Shown here one piece after another: positions 1-7,531 of a stretch of 42,078 nucleotides of DNA. The first letter of the stretch is position 1; every line of letters starts with the position of its first letter. The notes below the pieces were generated by a model. That model did not search any database and had not been told where the DNA came from. It saw nothing but the letters and a program-made list of their open reading frames with translations. Source of the DNA: Mesorhizobium norvegicum (GTDB lineage Bacteria; Pseudomonadota; Alphaproteobacteria; Rhizobiales; Rhizobiaceae); contig NZ_SMYZ01000039.1 in the NCBI RefSeq assembly GCF_004919685.1, forward strand, positions 141,214 through 183,291, in the 5' to 3' direction. Position numbers and translations under genes: made by a program.

Positions 1-18
1 CGGATGAGGGGCAGCGCC
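1..18. repeat. Right end of a family-4 palindromic repeat (cut by window edge)
   Basis: The first bases, ending in ATGAGGGGCAGCGC, match the right ends of the elements at 37308-37488 and 39605-39785. Only the tail of the copy is visible. It lies just upstream of the monooxygenase gene. Confidence 0.7.
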
Positions 19-74
19 GGGTCCGACAGTTACCATTCCAACACAGATTAGACGCACGCAGGAAGAGGGAAGAA

Positions 75-1865
75 ATGCTCGAAATAGCACCATCGAAACA
101 GGCCGCCGCATGGCTCGAATCCCTGGCGCAGGCGCTCGCAGCCGGCGACGTGGCCGCTGCGGGCAACCTGTTCGTCGACGATTGCTATTGGCGCGATCTC
201 CTGACCTTCACCTGGAACGTCACGACCATGGAAGGCCGCGAGGCGATCGCCGACATGCTGGCGGCGACGCTGGCGACGACCAAGCCCAAGGCATGGCAGC
301 TGACCGGCGAGGCGACCTCGGACGAGGGCACCGTCGAGGCCTGGTTCAGCTTCGAAACCGCAGTGGCGTCAGGGGAAGGCATCATGCGGCTGCGCGACGG
401 CCGCTGCCGGACCTTGTTCACGACGATGACCGAGCTCAAGGGGTTCGAGGAGCGCAAGGGAGCGGAGCGGCCGCTGGGTGTGCGCCACAAGGCCGACCCC
501 AGGCGCGAGACCTGGTCGGAGGCGCGGGCGCGCGAGACGCGCGAGCTCGGCGCCGACGAGCAGCCCTACTGCCTGGTCATCGGCGGCGGCCAGGGCGGCA
601 TCATGCTGGGCGCGCGGCTGCGCCAGCTCGGCGTGCCCACCATCGTCATCGAGAAGAATGCAAGGCCGGGCGATTCCTGGCGCAACCGCTACCGCACCCT
701 CGTGCTGCACGACCCGGTCTGGTACGATCATCTGCCCTACATTCCCTTCCCCGAAAACTGGCCGGTGTTCACGCCCAAGGACAAGATGGGCGACTGGCTG
801 GAAATGTACACGCGCGTCATGGAGCTCAACTATTGGGTCGCCACGAAATGCCTTAGCGCCTCCTATGACGAGACGGAGAAAGTCTGGACCGTGGTGGTCG
901 ACCGCGTCGGCCGGCACATAACGCTGAAGCCGAAGCACATCGTCTTCGCCACCGGCGCCTATGGCCCGCCACGGCGGATCGATCTGCCGGGCACCGATCA
1001 ATTCAAGGGCGAGTTGCTGCACTCCAGCCAGTATTCCAGCGGCGACAAATTCCGCGGCAGGAAGGTTGCCGTCATCGGCGCGGCAAGCTCGGGGCACGAT
1101 GTCTGCGTCGACCTCTGGGAAAGCGGCGCCGAGGTGACCATGATCCAGCGTTCACCGACGACGGTGGTCAAATCGGACACGCTGATGGAAGTCGGCTTCG
1201 AGATCTTTTCGGAGGCGGCACTGGCGCGCGGCATCACCACCGAGAAGGCCGACATGATCGTCGCCTCGACGCCCTTTGCGCTGGTGCCCAAGGGCCAGCG
1301 CGCCCTCTACGAGGTGATCAAGGCGCGCGACGCGGCCTTCTATATCAGCCTGCGCGCCGCCGGCTTCGCCATCGATTTCGGCGACGACGAGACCGGCCTT
1401 TTGATGAAGGCCTACCGCACCGGCTCCGGCTACTACATCGATGTCGGCGCCTCTAGCCTGATCATCGACGGCGAGATCGGCGTCCGCAGCGGCGTCGCCA
1501 TCAAGTCGCTGACGCCGACAGGCATCCTGTTCGAGGACGGCAGCCAGCTCGCCGCCGACGCCATCATCGCCTGCACCGGCTATCAGTCGATGAACGAGAC
1601 GGTGGCGGGTATCGTCTCACGCGAGGTCGCCGACAAGGTCGGCCCCTGCTGGGGGCTTGGCTCGGGCGTCAAGGGCGACCCCGGCCCATGGCAAGGCGAG
1701 CTGCGCAACATGTGGAAGCCGACCGCGCAGGAAGCGCTGTGGTTCCACGGCGGCAATCTGGCGCTATCGCGCTTCTATTCGAAATACGTGGCGTTGCAGA
1801 TCAAGGCGCGGATGGAGGGGATTGCGACGCCGGTTTATGGAGCGCCGAGCAATTCCAGCCGGTAG
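75..1865 (+). CDS. NTF2-like / flavin-containing monooxygenase fusion protein
   Basis: A 596-residue cytosolic FAD- and NAD(P)H-dependent oxygenase. Residues about 1-140 look like a SnoaL/NTF2-type alpha+beta domain. A Rossmann FAD motif (VIGGGQGG) begins near residue 168. The FMO/Baeyer-Villiger fingerprint F-x-G-x3-H-x3-Y (FKGELLHSSQY) is near residue 310. A second nucleotide-binding motif (VIGAASSG) is near 332; it has Ala where a canonical GxGxxG has Gly. A GGAAGAGGGAAG ribosome-binding stretch supports the ATG at 75. Class B flavin monooxygenases oxidise N, S or carbonyl carbon; the substrate cannot be read from sequence. The FAD part also recalls YUCCA-like FMOs of auxin synthesis, but nothing local supports that role. 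No clear operon partner; a repeat element follows directly. Confidence 0.85.
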   Translation: MLEIAPSKQAAAWLESLAQALAAGDVAAAGNLFVDDCYWRDLLTFTWNVTTMEGREAIADMLAATLATTKPKAWQLTGEATSDEGTVEAWFSFETAVASGEGIMRLRDGRCRTLFTTMTELKGFEERKGAERPLGVRHKADPRRETWSEARARETRELGADEQPYCLVIGGGQGGIMLGARLRQLGVPTIVIEKNARPGDSWRNRYRTLVLHDPVWYDHLPYIPFPENWPVFTPKDKMGDWLEMYTRVMELNYWVATKCLSASYDETEKVWTVVVDRVGRHITLKPKHIVFATGAYGPPRRIDLPGTDQFKGELLHSSQYSSGDKFRGRKVAVIGAASSGHDVCVDLWESGAEVTMIQRSPTTVVKSDTLMEVGFEIFSEAALARGITTEKADMIVASTPFALVPKGQRALYEVIKARDAAFYISLRAAGFAIDFGDDETGLLMKAYRTGSGYYIDVGASSLIIDGEIGVRSGVAIKSLTPTGILFEDGSQLAADAIIACTGYQSMNETVAGIVSREVADKVGPCWGLGSGVKGDPGPWQGELRNMWKPTAQEALWFHGGNLALSRFYSKYVALQIKARMEGIATPVYGAPSNSSR

Positions 1866-1866
1866 A

Positions 1867-2016
1867 ATCTCCCCCCTTGAGGGGGAGATGGCCGGCAGGC
1901 CAGAGGGGGTCGGTTCGACTGGATGCGACCTCCTTGCGGCAAGAGGAGGTTGGCGCTCCATGTGCGGCGACCCCCTCCGTCGCCTTCGGCGACATCTCCC
2001 CCTCGAGGGGGGAGAT
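1867..2016. repeat. Family-1 palindromic repeat element, copy 1
   Basis: An inverted-repeat element about 150 bp long. Its outer ends are C-run/G-run arms (ATCTCCCCCCTTGAGGGGGA type), followed by inner GGCCGGCAGGCC-like and TCGCCTTCGGCGA hairpins. Copies 2 and 3 are at 15908 and 24236, in the opposite orientation relative to their inner hairpins. It separates two convergent genes and could form a strong RNA hairpin in either direction. Confidence 0.8.
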
Positions 2017-2019
2017 CGG

Positions 2020-3255
2020 CTAATCGTGCCGGTGCCCGAAATGCCTCGCCGCAACCTCGACATGCGTATGCGACGCATATGGCTCAAAACGCTCGGTCTC
2101 GCTGACGTCATTCACCGCCTCGTTCGGCCACCAGGTGCCGCCGATGGCGATGCCCTCGCAAACCAGCCGCTGGTCGGCGACCAGCGAGGCGCCGACCGCG
2201 TCGACGAAGGTGAAGCGGCCCGGGCGCTGCCGGAGCACGGCGACGTCGCCGACGGTGCCGACCGCCAGCGTGCCGAGGTCAGGCCTGGCGATCGCCTGCG
2301 CCGGCGCTTGGGTCGCGGCGCGCAGGACCTCGACCAGCGGCATGCCGAGCGCCAAAAGCTTCGACATGCAGACCAGGATGTCGAAGGCCGGCCCGTCGAC
2401 GCAGTAGAGATGCACGTCGCTCGAGATCACGTCGGGCGCCAGTCCTTCCTCGAGCATGGCCCGGGCGACGGCGAAATCGAACGAGCCCATGCCATGGCCG
2501 ATGTCGAAGATGACGCCGCGCTCGCGTGCCAGCCGCATGTCGGGCCGCACCGCGCCGGAGGCGAACACCGGCGCATTGGGAAATGGCCGGAAGCAGTGGG
2601 TGAGGATGTCGCCCTTGCGCAGGCGCGGCAGCACTTCCGAGCGGCCGGGCGGCGGCTCGTCGATATGCGCCATCAGCGGCAGGCCGGCCTGGTCGGCGGC
2701 CTCCAGCGCCAGATCCACCGGGGCAATGCCGCTGGTGCCGCCGGCATGCTTGCCGGAGCGCACTTTTACGCCGACCACGACATCGCGGTGTTCGCGCGCC
2801 GCCGCCACCACCTCGCGCGGCTCGCAGAGCCTGAGATCGCTGCATTCGCCGACCGACACCGTTTGCGAGAAGCCAAAAATGCCGGCAAAGGAAATGTTGA
2901 CATAGGCCAGGATGCGGACCTTCGAGCGCTCCATGACATGGCGGCGAAAGCCGAGGAAATTGCCCGCACCCGCACTGCCCGCGTCGATGAAGGTGGTGGT
3001 GCCGCTCTTGGCGGCCAGCCGATCGGCATCGACGCCGAGCGAGGTGCCGCCCCAATAGACGTGGCTGTGCAGGTCGACGAGGCCTGATGTGACGATGCAG
3101 CCGCCGGCATCGATGACCTGCGCGGCGCGGTCGGCCGGGATGTCGGCATCGACCGCGGCGACCCGGCCATTGGCGATGGCGACATCGCGCGGCGCATCGA
3201 GCCCGGACGCCGGATCGATCAGCCGTCCGCCCTTCAGCAGGAGGTCGAATTGCAT
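2020..3255 (-). CDS. Amidohydrolase/deacetylase-family metallohydrolase
   Basis: A 411-residue amidohydrolase-superfamily enzyme of the COG3964 (Atu3266/EF0837) type. Visible metal ligands in order: HxH at H63/H65 (DLHSHVYWGG), a likely carboxylated Lys at K164 (GVKVRSGK), H197 (LMAHIDEPP), H220 (LTHCFRPF) and D280 (ISSDVH). This is the binuclear metal set of a TIM-barrel hydrolase. The ATG at 3255 was chosen because GGAGGTTA sits just upstream and the protein starts at the usual MQFDLLLKGG beta strand; the frame stays open further upstream without support. It lies 32 bases after ridA on the same strand, so the two are probably co-transcribed. Relatives hydrolyse acyl or amide bonds of small metabolites; the true substrate is unknown. 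Confidence 0.85.
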   Translation of the reverse strand: MQFDLLLKGGRLIDPASGLDAPRDVAIANGRVAAVDADIPADRAAQVIDAGGCIVTSGLVDLHSHVYWGGTSLGVDADRLAAKSGTTTFIDAGSAGAGNFLGFRRHVMERSKVRILAYVNISFAGIFGFSQTVSVGECSDLRLCEPREVVAAAREHRDVVVGVKVRSGKHAGGTSGIAPVDLALEAADQAGLPLMAHIDEPPPGRSEVLPRLRKGDILTHCFRPFPNAPVFASGAVRPDMRLARERGVIFDIGHGMGSFDFAVARAMLEEGLAPDVISSDVHLYCVDGPAFDILVCMSKLLALGMPLVEVLRAATQAPAQAIARPDLGTLAVGTVGDVAVLRQRPGRFTFVDAVGASLVADQRLVCEGIAIGGTWWPNEAVNDVSETERFEPYASHTHVEVAARHFGHRHD

Positions 3256-3287
3256 TGAGGTAACCTCCGCTTCGTTGCTTTGCTTTC

Positions 3288-3653
3288 TCAGAGAGGCCGG
3301 TAGGCGACCGCCTCGACCTCGATCTTGATGTCGATCATCAGCCGCGATTCGACCGTGGTGCGGGCCGGCGGATTCTTTGGAAAGTGCCTGGCATAGACGG
3401 CATTGAAGGCGCCGAAATCGCGCGCGTCTTCCAGCCATACCGTTGTCTTCACGACATCGTCCAGGGTGCAGCCGGCGAGCGCCAGTGCGGCCTTGATATT
3501 GGCGAACACCTGTTCTGTCTGTTCCGTTATGCCGCCCTTGACCACGATGCCATCGCTGCCGACGGGCACCTGGCCCGAGACATAGACGAGATCACCGGCC
3601 CGCACGGCGGGCGACAGCGGCACATGCGACGTTCCAAAACATTGCTTGGGCAA
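3288..3653 (-). CDS. RidA/YjgF/UK114-family enamine-imine deaminase
   Basis: A 121-residue protein with the RidA fold. The conserved substrate-binding Arg is R98 (NPPARTTVES), preceded by VYVSGQVP near residue 24 and followed by IEVEAVAY at the C terminus. RidA proteins hydrolyse reactive enamine/imine intermediates such as 2-aminoacrylate. The start is taken as TTG at 3653: an AAGGAGG box lies 7 bases upstream and the product has the family's usual length. ATG codons at 3692 and 3716 are in frame, but they would put that perfect ribosome-binding site inside the gene. The metallohydrolase follows immediately, suggesting RidA cleans up an imine made in the same degradative pathway. Confidence 0.85.
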   Translation of the reverse strand: MPKQCFGTSHVPLSPAVRAGDLVYVSGQVPVGSDGIVVKGGITEQTEQVFANIKAALALAGCTLDDVVKTTVWLEDARDFGAFNAVYARHFPKNPPARTTVESRLMIDIKIEVEAVAYRPL

Positions 3654-3755
3654 GGGACAGCCTCCTTCTTTGATGACAGGACGGGATGCCATGGCAGCGC
3701 CCGCTTGCGTCGACATTTACGCCGATCGGGGCGATCCTCATAGAGGCCTTGTTGG

Positions 3756-3787
3756 AAAGCAACATTCCCAGGAATTCATGTTGCTTT
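3756..3787. promoter_or_regulatory. Perfect inverted repeat in a divergent promoter region (candidate operator)
   Basis: AAAGCAACAT at 3756-3765 is exactly reverse-complementary to ATGTTGCTTT at 3778-3787, with a 12-base spacer. The half-site centres are 22 bases apart, about two helical turns. It lies between the divergent ridA and NTF2-like genes. No regulator gene is adjacent. A transcribed hairpin is an alternative reading. Confidence 0.5.
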
Positions 3788-3875
3788 ATTACAGAAGCGC
3801 TTGCATCGTGCGCGCTGGCGGACTGCCTCGCAGCCGCAACGCACAGACGCATTTGCCGAACCGGAGACGACAGGA

Positions 3876-4361
3876 ATGACCTACGACAAGAACCCGTTTC
3901 CATCAGGTGATGCCGATCGCCACGCGCTCTGGGAAATGCTGGTGCGGCGCGACATCGACGCCTTCATCGGCCAGGACTGGTCCATGGTCGAGGATGATTT
4001 CGTCGCCGAAAGCTTCTTCGGCATGCACGCGCATTTTCTGCACAACGCGGATGCCTGGCGGCTGCAGTTCCCGAAGCTGGAAATCTATCGCGACGAGTGG
4101 CTGCGCCAGGCCAAGGAGACGGCGGCGACAAAATTCGCCGAACCGCTACGCGAGGCGCTGTTTCGCGTCACCAACATGCGCGACATCGATGTCGACGGCG
4201 ACCGCGCCGTGCTGCACAAGAAATTCGACGGCTCGGTCGCCAAGGCGGATGGCAGCGTCGACAGGCTGAAATGGCAGACGCTGTATTTCTGCACCAAGGT
4301 GCAAGGCAGCTGGAAGATCGCGGGCTTTGTCGGCTACATGCCGCATCCGCTCGGAAGCTAG
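3876..4361 (+). CDS. NTF2-like / SnoaL-type small protein
   Basis: A 161-residue soluble protein without signal peptide or membrane segment. An N-terminal helical stretch (HALWEMLVRRDIDAFIGQDW) is followed by beta strands ending in WQTLYFCTKVQGSWKIAGFVGYMP, the layout of NTF2-like cone folds used as small enzymes or ligand-binding domains. The ATG at 3876 was chosen over an upstream in-frame ATG (3801) because GGAGACGACAGGA precedes it and the extra N terminus is arginine-rich and featureless. It is divergent from ridA and converges on the methyltransferase gene with a 7-base gap. The function is unknown; the shared fold with the N terminus of the nearby monooxygenase is suggestive only. Confidence 0.7.
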   Translation: MTYDKNPFPSGDADRHALWEMLVRRDIDAFIGQDWSMVEDDFVAESFFGMHAHFLHNADAWRLQFPKLEIYRDEWLRQAKETAATKFAEPLREALFRVTNMRDIDVDGDRAVLHKKFDGSVAKADGSVDRLKWQTLYFCTKVQGSWKIAGFVGYMPHPLGS

Positions 4362-4368
4362 AAACCGA

Positions 4369-5004
4369 TCAGTAGAGCGTGACGAAGGCTGGAAACATCA
4401 GGCCGGTCGCCCTGAAATGCTCGACCAGTTCGATGGCCGGGAAGATGGCGAGGAAATAGAGCCCGTCGAAAAACGTGCGCTTCAGCGCCCGCGTCGAGAA
4501 CTGCAGCTCGTCATGGTCGTGGTACAGAAAGGGATTTGGCCAGAACCGGGGCGTGTTCTTGGTATAGGCAAGGTAGGCCGGGCCGAACTTGCCGAGCAGG
4601 AACGCGGCTTCCTTGCGCGCCGTCGCGCGAAAGATGAAAAAGCTGGCAGCACCCAACGCCAGCGCCGCCAGCACCGAGCCGTAGAGCAATCCGACGCCGA
4701 CCGCGCCGACCGTCGAGAAAAAGTAGAGCGGGTTCTGCGTCGTCGAGAACGGTCCCGTCGAGACCAGTTCCTCGTTCTTCTTGCCGCCGACATAGAGGAT
4801 GCTCCAGAGCCGTCCGACGACGCAGGCGAGCACCAGGCAGAAGCCGAGGAGTTCGAGCGTTTCGTGCCCGTCCGAACCCTCGGTCAGCGCCGGTTTGGTG
4901 AGAAACAGCAGCAGCACCGCCAGCACCGCCGCGGCCCGCACGAAGATCAACCGCTTGCGCTGGTCGAAGGCCTGTGAAACCGGCTTGAGGGAAGCGTAGG
5001 TCAT
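4369..5004 (-). CDS. Isoprenylcysteine carboxyl methyltransferase-like membrane protein
   Basis: A 211-residue integral membrane protein. Hydrophobic segments lie at about residues 21-40, 50-70 and 90-125. The ICMT/PEMT-type signature is visible as VSTGPFSTTQNPLYFFS (compare the GPxxxxRxPxY motif) and the later FGPAYLAYTKNTPRFWPNP. Family members use S-adenosylmethionine to methylate lipids, isoprenylated or other hydrophobic substrates at the membrane. The ATG at 5004 follows AAGGAAAACAAG and gives a normal length; a longer open frame to 5490 has low-complexity coding and was discarded. Divergent from the small secreted protein gene. Substrate unknown. Confidence 0.7.
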   Translation of the reverse strand: MTYASLKPVSQAFDQRKRLIFVRAAAVLAVLLLFLTKPALTEGSDGHETLELLGFCLVLACVVGRLWSILYVGGKKNEELVSTGPFSTTQNPLYFFSTVGAVGVGLLYGSVLAALALGAASFFIFRATARKEAAFLLGKFGPAYLAYTKNTPRFWPNPFLYHDHDELQFSTRALKRTFFDGLYFLAIFPAIELVEHFRATGLMFPAFVTLY

Positions 5005-5281
5005 TCTTGTTTTCCTTGGGCTTCGACAAGCGGCATTGGGCAGGTTCGGGGCACTGGTCACCACATTGATGGCGGATGCAAGGCACCCGCATTCCATCAG
5101 CGCATCGCGAGGCATTCGTAAAGGCCTTTTGCGCGACGCACGCCCATTCTTACGAATTTGTATGCCGCCGGACAGGCTGGAGTGAAGTCGCTTCCCTATC
5201 GTTCGGATGCCGGCCTGCCATTTATGGGCCGGCTTCAATTGCCGCAGCCGGGCCACCGGCATCAAACAAGGAATGGTTTCC

Positions 5282-5539
5282 ATGAGAAGATTTGTGCTTG
5301 CCACCGCACTGGGCACCTTTGCCGTTTTCGGCCCGGTTTCCTCTGTCTTTGCCGCCACCGCGCCTTGCGAGGAGACGCTGAAAACCCTTCGCGCGGCCGA
5401 GGCAGCGGCCACGCTCAGCGCCGCTGACAAGACCAAGGTCTCGGAGCTGGAGACCAAGGGCATCGAGCGCTGCAATGCGGACGACGACAAGCGCGCCGAC
5501 GACTTCTTCGCTCAGGCCATGAAGGTCATGGGCAAATAG
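5282..5539 (+). CDS. Small secreted protein of unknown function
   Basis: An 85-residue protein with a clear signal peptide: two Arg after Met, a hydrophobic core to about residue 22, and a predicted cut after VFA near residue 24. The mature part is about 60 residues, rich in Ala, Glu, Asp and Lys, with two cysteines (C29 and C64) that could form one disulfide in the periplasm. It looks helical. An in-frame ATG three codons upstream (5273) is an alternative start. I do not recognise a named family. A palindromic repeat begins directly after the stop. Confidence 0.65.
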   Translation: MRRFVLATALGTFAVFGPVSSVFAATAPCEETLKTLRAAEAAATLSAADKTKVSELETKGIERCNADDDKRADDFFAQAMKVMGK

Positions 5540-5586
5540 TGCATGTCGCCCAAAACTGCGCAGCGGTTTTGGGACAACGACATGCA
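5540..5586. repeat. Rhizobial intergenic palindrome (TGCATGTCG type)
   Basis: TGCATGTCG at 5540-5548 pairs with CGACATGCA at 5578-5586, and CCCAAAAC pairs with GTTTTGGG inside. This gives a long stem starting one base after the upstream stop codon. It may act as a terminator-like or mRNA-stabilising hairpin. A relative is at 34420-34470. Confidence 0.75.
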
Positions 5587-5616
5587 TAAAGCAGCAAGCC
5601 TGTCACCCAAAGCATG

Positions 5617-5637
5617 CCCTCGGGCCTGACCCGAGGG
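5617..5637. repeat. Short perfect hairpin
   Basis: CCCTCGGG at 5617-5624 pairs with CCCGAGGG at 5630-5637 across a 5-base loop. The same CCTCGGG..CCCGAGG core occurs in the right arm of the element at 32783-32939. No T-run follows, so it is not a typical intrinsic terminator. Confidence 0.5.
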
Positions 5638-5698
5638 TGCGCAGCGATTGGGACATCACACGCATCCCGCCGCAACCATCAACCCCAGGACTTCAGCC

Positions 5699-6493
5699 AT
5701 GCTCTCACCCAACACGCAACCTGCCGGATCGAGCCCCAACAGGGTTCCGGACGTCACCGTCGATTTCTGGCTGATCAAGCTGATGGCGGTAACCATGGGC
5801 GAAACGGCGGCCGACTATCTTGCCGTCAACCTCGGACTTGGGCTGACCGTCACGTCGTTGATCATGACCGGCATCCTGATCGTTGCCCTTGTCCTGCAGT
5901 TCGCGCAGAAACGTTACGTCCCCTGGGCCTACTGGCTGGCGGTGGTGCTGATCAGCGTCGTCGGCACGCTGGTCACCGACAACCTCGTCGACAATTTCGG
6001 CGTGCGTCTCGAAACGACCACGATCGCTTTCAGCGTCGTGCTCGCGGCGACTTTCGCGGTCTGGTACGCCAGCGAACGAACGCTGTCGATCCACACCATC
6101 TTCACCACCAGGCGCGAGATCTTCTACTGGCTGGCGATCCTGTTCACCTTCTCACTCGGCACCGCCGCCGGCGACCTCGTCGCCGAAAGCTTCGAGCTGG
6201 GGTATCTGACGTCAGGCCTGCTGTTCGGCGGCGTCATCGCGCTCATCGCGCTTGCCTACTGGCTGCTGCATCTCGACGGCATCCTGGCCTTCTGGCTCGC
6301 CTATATCCTGACACGGCCGCTTGGCGCCTCCTTCGGTGACCTGCTGTCGCAGCCGGTCGAATATGGCGGTCTCGGCTTCGGCACCACCTTCACCAGCCTG
6401 ATCTTCCTCGGCTGCATCTTTGCCCTTGTACTCTACATGACCCTGAAGAGAACCGCCGGCGATGCCGACCAGATCCTGCTGGAGTCGGACTAG
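5699..6493 (+). CDS. Multi-pass membrane protein with fourfold W-L-x8-G-x4-D repeat (COG4705-like)
   Basis: A 264-residue inner-membrane protein with about eight hydrophobic segments. The motif W-L-x(8)-G-x(4)-D occurs four times with identical internal spacing; the aspartates are D39, D94, D159 and D214. The intervals are 55, 65 and 55 residues, so the protein appears to be a tandem duplication (120-residue period) of an already doubled unit. Membrane-embedded acidic residues in such symmetry suggest cation or substrate transport, but this is inference. It resembles uncharacterised COG4705-type proteins. The ATG at 5699 follows CCAGGACTTCAG. A long repeat separates it from the two-component genes. 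Confidence 0.7.
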   Translation: MLSPNTQPAGSSPNRVPDVTVDFWLIKLMAVTMGETAADYLAVNLGLGLTVTSLIMTGILIVALVLQFAQKRYVPWAYWLAVVLISVVGTLVTDNLVDNFGVRLETTTIAFSVVLAATFAVWYASERTLSIHTIFTTRREIFYWLAILFTFSLGTAAGDLVAESFELGYLTSGLLFGGVIALIALAYWLLHLDGILAFWLAYILTRPLGASFGDLLSQPVEYGGLGFGTTFTSLIFLGCIFALVLYMTLKRTAGDADQILLESD

Positions 6494-6544
6494 GTGCAGG
6501 GCGGATGCGCTAGCGTTGACAATTGCCGAAAAAACTCACCGCTT

Positions 6545-6725
6545 CGTCATCCACGGGCGGAGCAAGGAGCGTAGCGACGCGGCGCAGACCCGAGGATCCA
6601 TGCCGCGACTCCAACGCGTCGCCACGGTGCTGAATTCTGCTCCGCTGCGCTCTTCGGCCCACGTCGCGGCATGGATCCTAGGGTCTCCGCGACGTCGCTT
6701 CGCTCCTGCTCCGCCTAGGATGACG
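6545..6725. repeat. Family-3 inverted-repeat element, copy A
   Basis: Two inverted arms of about 63 bp (6545-6609 and 6663-6725) flank a 53-base loop. Each arm runs from a CGTCATCC outer end to a GGATCCATGCCG inner end next to the loop. Copies B, C and D are at 29088, 32783 and 40657. The element fills most of the 360-base gap before the response regulator; about 130 further bases hold nothing I can name. Confidence 0.85.
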
Positions 6726-6853
6726 AACGCGAGGGCGCTTCAGCCAATCTTGAACGTTCTAGCGCCGTCAGGCCTGCGCCCTCGTGACATCCTAGGAACG
6801 AGCGCGTGCCGATGCTAGCCTGTCGCCGATCTCGGCAACCAACCGGAACAACG

Positions 6854-7531
6854 ATGCGACTTCTTCTCGTCGAGGACGACCACAGGACGGCCGACTACAT
6901 CGTCAAGGGATTGACCGAGGCCGGCCATGTCTGCGACCTCTTGCGCAACGGCCATGACGCGCTTTTCGCGGCGACCAGCGGCAATTATGACGTGATCATC
7001 GCCGATCGCATGATCCCGGGCCTCGACGGCCTGTCGATGGTCAAGGCGGTCCGCGCCGCGGGCGTACGGACGCCGGCGATCTTCCTCACCTCCGTCGGCG
7101 GCATCGACGACCGCGTCGAAGGGCTTGAGGCCGGCGGCGACGACTATCTGGTCAAGCCCTTCGCCTTCTCCGAGCTTCTCGCCCGCATCAACGCGCTTGG
7201 CCGGCGGCCGGCCGCGCAGGAGCAGAAGACCGTCCTGCGGGTCGCCGACCTCGAGATGGACCTGATCATGCGGCGCGTTATCAGGCAGGGCCAGCCGATC
7301 GACCTGCAGCCGCGGGAGTTCAGCCTGCTGGAAGTGCTGATGCGTGGCGAAGGCCGCGTCATCACCCGCACCATGCTTCTGGAGCGCGTCTGGGATTTTC
7401 ATTTCGATCCGAGGACCAGCGTCGTCGAGACCCATATCAGCCGGCTGCGGGCCAAAATCGACAAGCCCTTCGAAACCCAGCTCATCCACACGGTCCGCAA
7501 CACCGGCTACAGCCTGCACGCACCGCCATGA
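6854..7531 (+). CDS. OmpR-family two-component response regulator
   Basis: A 225-residue cytosolic DNA-binding regulator. The receiver domain (about 1-115) has the acidic pair E7/D8/D9 (LLVEDD), phosphoacceptor D51 (VIIADRMIPGLDG), the Thr/Ser switch in FLTSVGG and the Lys of YLVKPF. The C-terminal winged helix (about 130-222) carries LQPREFSLLEVLMRGEGRV and the wing VRNTGYSL. The start at 6854 (MRLLLVEDD) is the family's usual one; an upstream in-frame ATG at 6806 was rejected. The stop overlaps the kinase start (ATGA), so the pair is translationally coupled. It probably controls the adjacent ABC module, judged only from proximity. Confidence 0.95.
   Translation: MRLLLVEDDHRTADYIVKGLTEAGHVCDLLRNGHDALFAATSGNYDVIIADRMIPGLDGLSMVKAVRAAGVRTPAIFLTSVGGIDDRVEGLEAGGDDYLVKPFAFSELLARINALGRRPAAQEQKTVLRVADLEMDLIMRRVIRQGQPIDLQPREFSLLEVLMRGEGRVITRTMLLERVWDFHFDPRTSVVETHISRLRAKIDKPFETQLIHTVRNTGYSLHAPP

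Noticed and set aside
1867..2016. Repeats considered as a CRISPR array
   Set aside because: The repeats are dispersed inverted elements, not regularly spaced direct repeats with unique spacers, and no cas genes are present.
5114..5157. ATTCGTAA / TTACGAAT inverted pair between the methyltransferase and the small secreted protein
   Set aside because: Only 8-base arms with a 28-base spacer; too weak to separate from chance.
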